A stretch of 64,000 bases of DNA from Scalesia atractyloides. Lineage: Eukaryota > Streptophyta > Magnoliopsida > Asterales > Asteraceae. This document shows positions 22,778-33,098 of the stretch, one piece after another. Under the pieces are notes generated by a model, which saw only the letters and a program-made list of their open reading frames with translations, searched no databases and had not been told where the DNA came from. Numbering within the stretch: position 1 is the stretch's first letter; every line of letters begins with the position of its first letter. Both the position numbers and the translations under genes were made by a program. The stretch lies in the NCBI GenBank assembly GCA_947069175.1, contig CAMTDV010000027.1, positions 38,515,369 to 38,579,368 of the forward strand, given 5' to 3'.

Positions 22778-23996
22778 ATCTGTCACACCCCGACCCGCAG
22801 CGGAAAAGGTGATCGGGGCATGATTGGGTTATCATCAAAGCTCATGACATTTATTATAATGTTTCATATTTATTATTTCAAATTAAAAGAGATCATACAA
22901 TCATATCAAACAAATACAACATGTTCTATTCATCCTTCTAAACTTCATTATTTTTCTTCTAAGGCAAATTCCTATGTTTTCCTGGCTTCATCCTGATCAC
23001 CTGTATCATATGTAAAAATGGTTTTTGGATCAACAAAAAGTTGGCGAGTGAACCTTGTTAGAAAAACATTTATTAATTTATTTCTGGTTGTATTTAATAT
23101 GGAAAAATTGTGCAAAATTCATATATGAACAAACATAAATAAACATACAATAACAACAAATAGCATACGATATCAAACAACAACAAACAATAACATACAT
23201 TAACAAACCAACAACATACAATAACATATCAACTTGCATAAATATATAACATAAATGAAACTGTGCGATCAAGGCTCAATCAAACGGAGCCGATCGTTTT
23301 GCATGTACTGAAAATGAAAAATGTCTGTGCGATCAAGGCTCAATCAAACGGAGCCGATCGTATTACATGTACTGAAAACGAAAAATGTCTGTGCGATCAA
23401 GGCCCAATCAAACGAAGCCGATCGTATGTTGGCACGCCAGGTTCACGCTCATAATGTAACGGGGAACATGCTCAACGCTCATAATGTAATGGGGAGCGGC
23501 GGCCTATGAAATTGCATGTACTGAAAATAATAAATTAAATCTATACAATAATCACACAAACAGTTTACACAGGCAGGATACACATTTATTCATGATATGA
23601 TGTATGCACAATGATTTAAATATAATAAATAGTAAGACACATGATACACCCCAAAAACGTGATTTAAACGGGGAATTTGTAGAGATTCACTCATAGTGGG
23701 TACGTTCGGTGAATGATGATGAATGCGCACGAGTTTAGAGGATTGATCGTCGAGGAATAACTAACCTAATTAATAAAGAAAAAGTAAGGTAAATAAATGG
23801 ATTTTATTAACAACTTTAATAGGATTTTTGGATATATTTTTGTGAGTTTTAGGCTAGTTTCTAACCTTAAAAATGTTATTTTTAAGTATTTTTAATTGAT
23901 TTTTAAATAAAATAAATAAATAAAAATAATAAAAAATGTTGACTTTTTGACCGTTTACTATTGACTTGTTGACCGGTTTATTGTGTGTATGTATGC

Positions 23997-24406
23997 GCCG
24001 GGCAGGACTCGAACCCGAGACCTCCCGTACGCGTGCACGCAGCTCTACCAACTGAGCTACGTGTCTAACCCGAAATATTTCTGTTTTTAATTATATTTAT
24101 ACACTAATTCAATTAATCCGAAAATTATTTATTTTTAAAAAGGGTTTTAATGTATCGGACCGGTGTCGTCAACAGGTCTCGAACCCGGGACCTGTGACTT
24201 AATGTTACACACAGTCCACCGCTGGACTGTGTGTCTAACTTGGTTAAAATCCAGATTTTTATTATACTTAACATCTAACGGAGTTAACCCGGGTTCAGTT
24301 TAAAAAAAAAAAGGCATTTTATTACAGCGAATGAGGTTGGGACCGGAATCGAACTCGCGACGTGTATGTATTTATTTGCACACAGTCCACCGCTGGACTG
24401 TGTGTC
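23997..24406 (-). repeat. array of three tRNA-like units (second LTR)
   Basis: Same units as 17634-18043. Landmarks TGTCTAAC at 24062, 24232 and 24403, spacing 170 and 171. Small differences fall mainly in spacers; in the third unit the D-arm hairpin reads AGTCCAGCGGTGGACT, perfect here but with one mismatch in the other LTR. Confidence 0.75.
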
Positions 24407-25252
24407 TAACCCGTTTATAATTCCAACTTTAAATAATCTTATAACATAACTACTTCGTCTTCTTCGTTCAAAACTCAGGCAACGGTTATCTATCTGTTAT
24501 TTGTTAAATTCGGTTAATGAACAAGATGAACAATTGAAAAGTATTGAACCGAAGAGTTTGGGGAAAGAAAGTACCGAACAGATCGTCTTCTTCAGAAAAT
24601 CCGGCGAAGCTCGTCGGCTCTGTTTGGGAGCTCCTTCTGTTCGAGTTCAATATTTAGTTTGGATGAAATAGATGTGAAATTGAACCATTGAGTAACGATT
24701 ATCAGTATATTTGATTGATCATACCGGTTAACAGCGGGTTTCCAAAAAATCCAGAAATTTTCCGGCGAAAACAGAGAATCCGATAACGTCGTCTGGGATT
24801 GATTCTGGGTGATGGATTAATGTTAGTAAGGTTATAACAATTGACTGAAACAGTAAAGTCGAGGTATTTTACCGTTTTGAGGTGAGTCTCGGTTTTCCGG
24901 CGACTTGCAGAAAATTCCGGCGATGATCAGAAAGTAATTCCGACGACCAGAAAATAGAATAAACACGAAATTAGAAGCTCAGGGAATGAAATTGAATCGC
25001 GAAATGAGTGTGTTGTTGAAGAAATACCAGAATGAATGTTTTCGGTTATAAAAACCAAACATCACCAGAATTCAAGTTCATTAACGACTGAATTGATTTA
25101 AGATGTCGGTTTTATCGGTTATGATCAAGATTCCGCGAGCACTCAAACGTCTTGGTCGGTTTGAAAGCCGATAACGGTTTCAGTTGGCGCATCAGGTTGA
25201 TTCTCAGTTGAACATTTGATTTAATTGCTTCCCAGAACTCACAAAAAGATCA

Positions 25253-25331
25253 AGTGGCGGAGTGGTTATAAGTGTGTGAGTTAAGTCTTTGTGTATCCTT
25301 TGGCTGACCCGGGTTCGAAACCCGGCAGCAG
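25253..25331 (+). ncRNA. tRNA-like sequence (second LTR)
   Basis: Same as 18891-18969, with identical A-box-like and B-box parts (CCGGGTTCGAAACCCGG). Confidence 0.55.
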
Positions 25332-25516
25332 TATTTTATTTTTATTTCATTATTTTTAACAGATTTTCAATAATAAATTTTATATTCTAATATACTTATT
25401 AATTATGTATCGTTTAAAATTAATTTGGGCATTAAATACGCAACGAAATTTTTAACTGGTTGTTCGGTTAATAAACGAAGCGGGTTTGGTAAATCCGGTT
25501 TTTGGCGGATGTTACA

Positions 25517-26247
25517 GTATCCCCTACTTTTAGAAATTTCGTCCCGAAATTTAAGTAGTGGCATATTTGACTAAAAAGGATGGTGTTTTAACTTGACAAT
25601 TACATACTTAGAAGAGAGTAAGAGTTTAAATTTTGTTTGAGGCGGTAACGTTCCTTGTAAGGGTCGAATACCCGGCTACAGGAATCGCTTTTTGTTGCCT
25701 AAAGTGTATGAATACGGAACATGGATACACAGAGTTGATCGACTAAGTATGATGTTATGCATATGAGTTTGGGTACGTTTGAAAGATTAGATTATATCCT
25801 AAAATAAACTTCTAATACTAAAACCTACATGGAACTTCTCATAACCGCCTGACAATGCCTCTGTTCCTCTGGCAAGAATACTTATATATAGGAAGTACCA
25901 GCGGCGTATCCACCATATTCTTGTCAAATTTTCATTGGTTTTATCAATTAGTTATGATTGGTTCTATGATGTGACTCTAGAACATAAATAAACACAACAA
26001 CCAATATATGAGTCCTAATTCTGATAGCATCCATGTTTGATTGATAACACAATCCAATTCCTTTAAATGATGAGATGATATGAATGCTAAATCAGTGAGT
26101 ATAACACAAACTTCAATCAAGACAATACCAAATCCTACATGGAACTTCTCATAACCGCCTGATAATGCCTCTGATCCTTTGACAAGAATACTTATATATA
26201 GGAAGTACCAGCGGTGTATCCACCATATTCTCGTCAAATTTTCATTG
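25517..26247 (-). repeat. extra copy of the 3' internal region with polypurine tract
   Basis: Matches 19154-~19890 closely, including the polypurine tract and two of the three TATA-bearing repeats, then stops matching at about 26248 in the middle of a repeat (after TTTTCATTGGTT). A sharp break there marks a recombination or deletion joint with the remnant LTR to the right. Confidence 0.8.
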
Positions 26248-26857
26248 GTTTGATTTTCTTTCGGTTTCGGTCAAATCCCTCTATTTATAGTCATGATTGT
26301 GCATTCTAAATGAACTCATGACCCTCTATTTATAGTCGAATTTGTTCGATTTGATTTTCTTTCGGTTTCAGTCAAATCCCATTATGGGTGATGATTGTAA
26401 CTCACAACTGAAAACGTTTGACTCAATGATCGAGTCAAACTCTTGATTAAGACGGTTACAACAGTTAATTGAAAGGGAAAACGACATTTGGATTGATTGC
26501 CGAAATGATTTCACCTGCTGTTGGGCGGGATTCCAAACTAGTTTCAAAGGAAGCATATATATATATATATAAAGGGTTATTTGATTCATACAGATGTTGG
26601 GTGTGCTGCAGTGGTGTGTAGGGTGTTTGGTTTGGGTGGAGACCCGGGTTCGATCTCGCGGTCTACCCTTTATTTATTTTTGGACTAAATACATATTATA
26701 TTTATATATTTTATTTTTTATCATTATTATTTTATTAATACTAATAATATAACGAATTCCTTAAATGTTTATCATAAATACGTAACGAAAAATCATAACA
26801 TATACTTGAATTACAAAACGGAACGGTTTTAGGACCCGTTTTTCGTCAGATATTACA
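26248..26857 (-). repeat. start (U3) of an older LTR at the right edge of the complex
   Basis: Read on the - strand it starts TGTAATATCTGACGAAAAAC, matching the TGTAACATCCGCCAAAAACC start of the 2.7 kb LTRs, followed by the same AT-rich stretch and a plus-strand tRNA-like unit. Farther on it has two ~100-base repeats, each with GACTATAAATAGAGGG (26268-26340), likely duplicated TATA regions. An (AT)n run is at 26555-26572. Confidence 0.75.
26591..26668 (+). ncRNA. tRNA-like sequence (older LTR)
   Basis: GTGCTGCAGTGGTGTGTAG resembles an A box, GACCCGGGTTCGATCTCG a B box (26642-26659), then a T-run at 26669-26683. It takes the same place near the LTR start as the units at 18891 and 25253, but its sequence is different. 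Confidence 0.45.
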
Positions 26858-26862
26858 ACAAG

Positions 26863-29698
26863 AGGCAAGGCCTGTGCCTCTCGCGGGGCGCAAGAGGCCT
26901 GTGTATTCAGAAAATTGCCTTGGCCTCCACACAAATTGCCAAAAAAACATTTGATTCGAAACCATGGCTTTCCAAACTGCTATGCCACATTTTAGGACAC
27001 TCGTAAGCTTCCTCTTACACCCCCTTAACACCTGGCATCACCTCCTTCAAGCTCTCCAACTATAAATAGGTGCCAAGGTTCACCATTTGAACTTGCACCT
27101 TTCTCATTCACAACTCTATCTCCCTCCTCTGGAAGTTCCTAACTGAAAGGAGAATCCAACTTAGTTCTATTGCATCCTAGGAACCACTTGTAAGTGTTCG
27201 TTGCTCTTGCATTTTCGTTTATAGGCTTTTATAGCCAAAAGTCAAGCGTTTTACGGAAAACGCCTTGACTTTCGGTTAAGACGATTATGGTCCAGCCATT
27301 GTTCGTAAAGAACATGGCTAAGTGATCGTAATAAGGTAGGTGTTAGTCCCTAAAAAGGGCACCTCCTGAAGATCACCGTTGCTAGACCAATTGACGGGTC
27401 AAAGTTATTATATTAAAAAGTCAAACAAGCCATTTTTTGGAAATATTATAATTTGATCTTATATATGTTATGAAACATGTTTTGACACTTAAACAAGTTG
27501 GTAATAATTATTAGAACATGTAAGAACCTGTTCGGCTCGTCAATTTAAGTTCTAGGGTCGGTTCGCAACCGAGAGTCGCAAAGTTTGACTTCTGCTTTGA
27601 CTTTTGATTCTGACCAGATTTAGATTAGTTAGATACTGATCTAAAGTTGCATTATGATCGTAATATAATGTAGCATAACCCTATGAGGTTATATTACATG
27701 ATCATAATCAGAATCAGAGTTTATGCACAAGTTCCGTAATTATGCCATTTTGACTAAAATGTCCTTTTTGCATAAATAAGGTTTACATGATAACGAATTT
27801 GAAAATGAGTTTCCTACCGATGTAATATTATAAGTAGGATTGTTTGGGATGTCAAATCAGATTATAAGTTGAATTTATGAACAAGTCCTTGTATTATGTC
27901 GATAAATGACGATAAAGCCCTTGTGGCTTATAAAATGGTTTTAATCACATCTTTTCAAAGTAAATCTTTTACCTGCTGATATGATCTATTAAGTAACATA
28001 TCTAAGATATGTTAACCTGACCTTAATATCAGTTTTCTTTAAACATCACACAAATCGTCATTTTACGGCATAAGTGCCGCGCATAATATTGTTTTAAACC
28101 ATTTTTATAAACCAAGACTTGTTACCTCCTGATTTTAAAACTTTTTTTAAAATATTTTTACAGTAGGTACATGATACAAACTCAGAATCCCAAATAATTT
28201 ATAAACTATGTGTAAAATGACCAAAATGCCCCTTCGGTGCATAGTTTGGTCATAAAAGATAAATTACACATATAATTATAACCTACTGATATTATATCAT
28301 AAATAAGTTATTTTTCAGAATACTTATGGTTATAACATTAAATTATATTCAAGTTCCTTTTATAAGGTATGAAATTACAAAAATGCCCATATGAGGCATA
28401 GTCTCATTTTAAAAACTTTAACGGGCATAGAAGTTGATATCCTACTGATATTATAACTTATTTAAAGTATGATGGCATATAGAACTTTTCCATGACTTAC
28501 CCGGTTACCCGATATCGCTGATACGCGTATGGTTAAGTATATGTAACTAGTTTACGAAAATTAACCGAAACGGGTCTAACCTTGTCATTTAAATCTCAAA
28601 ATCCAGAAAGTTTATAGTTTATCCATATTACACAAGTCAAAGTACTTGTTGGGATTAAACTACATTCTATCCGATCATCATTTAATCTAGCGTTATACGT
28701 TTTGATCATTTACGCTAGTCGGTCTAAGTCTATAACTTAAGAAAGACCGTTAGTATTTAATTGGTTAGCTTATGCCATAATCCAGACTAGAGACATTTCG
28801 GTAAATGCTATCTGCACTTAGTGTTTTTATGTACGGATGAGTTAATAAATCTTGCGATTAAACGAAGACTAGATCAGGTAAATACTCTTGACTTATTTCC
28901 CCTATACGGGCTTGGGTTACGGTAAACTATTACCGCTTTGTCGGAAATGGGATCAATCGAATGCCGGATTGTGGCTAGTAAATCCGCATATTCCATTTAA
29001 TCAGTTTTGTTTGATAACTTAAACATCGGGGGTTAACTACCGTGTCCTGGATATCCTCGGCTCATTACAACAGATAATGGTCTCGACCTTAGCGCGGGTG
29101 TAGGCATACACCCGATAGACGCTTAAAATGCATTACCCAGAAGGTTGGGAAGAAATGACTCATTTGTGAGTCCAAAGTGGTGTGTACGTTAATCATGTCT
29201 CGGTCTCCGTACCGGGCCCTGTATGTATGGACAAACTTGTGAATCTGTTAACAAGGTTGGACGGTCAACTTTCCCAAGTTATAAAAGATTTTGTGCTGAT
29301 ACGCACTTAAAACATTTTATTTAAATGTTTTCAAAATGAGTCAGTTGGGTGTATTTACCAGCGAAAGTTGATGTATTTTCAAAAGACTAAGCTTGCAGGT
29401 ACAATATGAAAATAGGCTGGAAGTGCTCGATAGTGATAAGAGGATCTTGCATCCTAGATCTGCCCGGAGTCTGTTTTACATTCTTTCTTTTGTACAATTT
29501 ATGATCGGCCTGTGGATCTTCTATTACGAGCCTGTATATTATTTTGTATTTCGAACATTTGGTTTGTAATAGTAATTTAAATCCAAGACTTCCGTTGTGT
29601 TGTGTTTAATTGACTATGGTGATATCAACTTACGTCACGATATTCCCCACCTGGGCCCACCGGTGTTTAGATTGGCTGTGGAAAGCCGGGGTGTGACA
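26863..29698 (+). repeat. 3' LTR of the outer gypsy element, right piece
   Basis: Resumes the LTR interrupted at 13588 (GGCAAGGCCTGTGCCTCTCG), carries the TATA box at 27061-27068 and ends GGGGTGTGACA at 29698. The two pieces add up to ~3.4 kb. The 5-base target sequence after it is CGCAT (29699-29703); its partner lies left of the window. Confidence 0.92.
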
Positions 29699-29802
29699 CG
29701 CATCTCGTGGGTATCGGTCATTAAGCATAAGTCAAAGTGCTTCCAAATTGCGGGGTTGCGTTTCATTTCCAAAACCATTACGACCTCATCGTTACATGAC
29801 AT
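29699..29802 (-). pseudogene. N-terminal fragment of a BED zinc-finger hAT-like protein
   Basis: On the - strand a frame opens at 29802 and runs 34 codons to the gypsy LTR, ending ...RNPAIWKHFDLCLMTDTHEM. The WKHF spacing and the residues after it match the first half of a BED zinc finger as in RICESLEEPER/ZBED-like hAT transposases. The Cys-Cys and His-His ligands would lie beyond the insertion, outside the window. A stop lies just upstream of the start, and ATG at 29802 is the first Met. Recognition rests on a short segment only. Confidence 0.6.
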
Positions 29803-30085
29803 TGGATCTTTGAAAACATGGATTTAAAGGTGTAATTATTGTATGTTCGAAGTTGGTGCTTGAAAATGAAAGGAGAAGATGAATATATGTAGTAGAAACC
29901 GGTTTTAATGTGCATTCATAGGTTTCCAACGGCATTATAGCCGTTGGAACCGGTTCCTATAGTGTTTTTGAAGCTTTTCTTTGAATTACCCAACTGAAGA
30001 ACCGATTCCAACTCTACCCAAAATCGGTTACACCCGGTTCTAGTTTTAATGGTTAAAAACCGGGTAAGAACTGGAACCGGTTCCA
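29803..30085 (-). other. hAT-like upstream region rich in AACCGGTTC motifs
   Basis: AACCGGTT or close variants occur at ~29898, 29948, 30032 and 30073, some palindromic. Short repeated motifs of this kind are common near hAT ends. The frame at 29916-30098 is made of these repeats and is not regarded as a gene. The stretch ends where an LTR starts at 30086. Confidence 0.45.
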
Positions 30086-33000
30086 TGTCACACCCCAACC
30101 GATGGCGGAATTATCAGGGCAGACGTAATTAGATTGCTCGAGACTTCATAACACTAAATGTGAAAAGTATTTAATAAATAATATTTCATTTCATTGCTAA
30201 TGGTTCAAGTAAATGAATTGGAAAACAAAAATACAACAAATATTGCATGATTAATCTATAAACATCAATTTAAAGTGTGGTGCATTTCTAATCCTTGCTA
30301 TCAAGTTCCATTTGTCGTCATCATCATAGAATTCCTGCAATACGTATTAGAGTATAGTTCAATACAAAAGTATTGGCGAGCATACAAGTTTGAATACTAG
30401 CATAAGTATAAAAGTTTAAACGAATCCACATGGCATAATAGTTAACTTACATTTTCACACAATACTAGCATGCAACCATACGAGTCAACCCGAAGCTAAC
30501 CGCTAGCGTAATCTTATCGTCGCAACGACAAGACCGTTATGAATGACTTAACATGACCTCACGAATACGGGCGGTTGTTGATACAGTTTTGTGTCTGTCG
30601 CTTGTTCTTAATTACAGTTGTAATTGTATGGTCTTTGCTCAGGTGTCTGTATAGGTTTGGTCATGTCGAATAGATCGAGGTATCCTTCTATCTTGATCTA
30701 GTATGACATCCTAGCTTGTCTGTGTTAATCAGTTGCATGTGTGCGTACTGATGAATCTTGGAAACGACATGTCTACACACGTTCTCCAGAAAAATGGATT
30801 CTGTGCGAGTCAGAGAATTCGTACGAAACAGAGGTTTCGTGCGAATAACTGAGTGGTTTTGTACGAAACATCTATTTCGTACGAAACACTGACTCGTACC
30901 AATTTTGGAGTTATGTCTCGTGTGAAATAGTGTATTCCATATGTCTAGAGTCGTTATTCGTACGAAACTAGACGGACACTATATAAGCTAACATGCACTT
31001 CTCAGTCAGGGTGGACTTGCGCGTGAAAGTTGACTAGCTCACAAGACTGACCAGAGAGATTGTTATCTCTGAAGACGAAGACACAAGAACACAGCAAGTT
31101 TGTTTGAGTCATACGAGCATTGTGTGTATATGTTTGTACTTGTTCTCAATCATTAATCAAGATAGTGAATCTTTGGTTACCCCGTGTTCTTTACTTTGCT
31201 TTGGTTGCATGCACACTTGGATTCCGCACTTGTGTGTGTGTCATTTGAACAAGGAACTGGTTTAACACCATCCGCAGGTGGACCTACAGCGGTGCGTTAC
31301 TCCTATAGCGCTATACATGTTAAGGGAGGCTTGAAACAAGTTAATGACAAAGTATATCACATGTAACGATGCTAGCATATATGAATTCTAGAATAACGTA
31401 TTAAGCATGTATGATGGATTGTTTTTTTGTAAGCATGTTTGAAAGTGTATGTGTGCGTTTTTAATAAGGAATAAGTATTGCATCCAAAAAGTGTCGAAAA
31501 GTAAAAGGGTCTTGTATACTCACAATTTTGCAAAGCTTCCCGATTATCCGTGTTTTGGTGAGTTGATATGAATAGGAAAGTGAAGGTGTGTGAGTATTCG
31601 GAATGTTAACGGAGGATTCAGATTGGAACTTAAAGTACAAAAGTATGTATACACAAAGTAATTATCTAGTCTTAAACACTCGTTTTTGACACTATAAATC
31701 CCGTATGGGTTGATGTGATTTCATGGGTCAAGATACCCATTAGAATCGTTAACGAGATGTTCAAGACTTAGATAATATAACCTATTACCATGACAAGTAA
31801 CCATGTTGATCATCGTCAAGGATTCGGTTATATATATATATATATATATATTGTATAGTTTATATAATAATTCTAAGCTAAGTCTATCAAGGATATCATA
31901 GATTGTCATATAAGTCATGCATGGAGGTAGGAGGATAACCATCATGTAACCTCATTGTAAGATTCATCAATACACAAATTATCACAAGGATAATTCGAAT
32001 GGGCATGAATGAAAAGGAAATGTACTATAATTACTATACCAAGTAGCCAAGTAACCTTTAACCCGGGTGAGCCAGCACCGACATAGAAAGAGTTAACTAA
32101 GTATCGGAGGCTTGACGGGGTTTGTCACTTCAAGCTAGCAGACCACTTAGGATAGCAATTGTAAAACATCAAGTGAGGTGGTGGAATGAAGGTAGGATAG
32201 CCAAGACTTCCAAGTATTCACACCTAGACCATAACACAAGTCTTGCCATCAACTTCATGGCAAGCTCGGATGGTTTCATCACTTGTGGTTGCATAAACCC
32301 TTGCAAAAAACAGAAAGTTTAGAGGTGTTTGCACCTCTTAAACTCATTAGGATCTATTCCTAACAAGTCTCATACACAAGATTCAAACAAGTTTTAATCA
32401 AGGTAAGCAAGATACAAAAGTTAAATGAAAGCAGAATTTTAATCCTAATTTGGACCAAAATGTGGTGAGGTTTTACCTTAGTTTGTCAAAGCAAGCTTGT
32501 GAAAACCTTCCTAGAGGGTATCCAAGTAGAAAGAAAGAAGAAAACACAAAAAATAAGAAGAAAAGTAACTTTCTGCCAAGTCTTGGAAATTAGAGAGTAA
32601 CCAAGAAGATTTGAGAGTAATTTGAGTGTTTGTAGTGTGTTTAGAAATGTATGGAGGCTTGTATTTATAAGTGGGGATTAGGGTTTGAGAGTTAATGAAG
32701 GTGGAAGGTGAAAAATGGTGAAATCTGATTGACTAAAGAAAAGCAGAAGGTGATTGGAGGAGAAATGAGGTGAAAAAGCAAAGCTTTTGGTTTTTCTCAC
32801 TTTTAGTCCTTTCACTTTGTAAATAAGTCATTTTATGCAATTTTCTTGTATTTTAACTTGTTTTTAAGTATCCTAAGTGTATTTTAAGTCTCGGTTTTGC
32901 GTATAAACACGTATTTAAATATTGATTGCATATATAACACAAATATGAAAGGTAATGTATATGTATAGAATGAATTTCTATTATGATTAACGTCTCAAAT

Positions 33001-33098
33001 TGTGATAACGGAGATGAAGTACGATTGTAAGGTTTCTAAAAATAGAATGCGAATACGAACTTTCTAAAAATAAGAATACGAAAATACGAGAAGTTACA
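30086..33098 (-). repeat. gypsy-type LTR carrying a solo LTR inside
   Basis: Starts TGTCACACCCCAACCGATGG and ends GAAGTTACA, so on the - strand TGTAAC...TGACA. It is the same family as 55177-57060 (GATGGCGGAAT, ATCGGGGCAGACG-like start, CCTCACGAATACGGGCGG, TTTCTAAAAATAGAAT end). Without the inner insertion it is ~2.3 kb. A TATA (TTATAAATACAAGCC, - strand) lies at ~32660-32675. Flanks are TTCCA and GTGGA, which do not match, so this is not a clean solo LTR. Frames at 31721 and 32122 have no known domain. Confidence 0.8.
30576..31288 (+). mobile_element. 713 bp solo LTR, probably Ty1/copia
   Basis: Begins TGTTGATACAG, ends GGACCTACA, flanked by GCGGT on both sides (30571-30575 and 31289-31293). 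The uninterrupted sequence GGGCGGTGTGTTACTCC can be seen in the sister LTR near 55658, confirming the insertion site. It has several copies of TTCGTACGAAAC-like palindromes (30818-30970) and a TATATAAG box at ~30992. Copia is inferred from length and TG..CA ends; orientation from the TATA box. Confidence 0.85.

Larger units (their letters stand above)
22781..25516 (-). repeat. 5' LTR of the gag-only minus-strand element
   Basis: 2736 bases, almost identical to 16432-19153. It has the same hairpin triplet (from 23267), tRNA-like array and plus-strand tRNA-like unit. On its upstream (right) side lies a second copy of the 3' internal region with polypurine tract, so it also sits as a 3' LTR to that piece. 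The short frames at 23078-24051 belong to the repeat. Confidence 0.9.
13589..26857 (-). mobile_element. 13.3 kb minus-strand LTR element complex inserted in the outer 3' LTR
   Basis: Flanked by ACGAG (13584-13588) and ACAAG (26858-26862), a 5-base target duplication differing by one G-to-A change at a CpG. Read on the - strand it starts TGTAATATCTGACG at 26857 and ends GGGTGTGACA at 13589. Inside, from right to left: remnant LTR (26857-26248), a copy of the 3' internal region (26247-25517), LTR (25516-22781), primer site, gag, 3' internal region with polypurine tract, LTR (19153-16432), unassigned 1.25 kb, remnant LTR (15180-13589). This LTR-internal-LTR-internal-LTR order is not a simple insertion; unequal recombination between related copies is the likeliest cause. 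No protease, RT or integrase is present. Confidence 0.85.
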
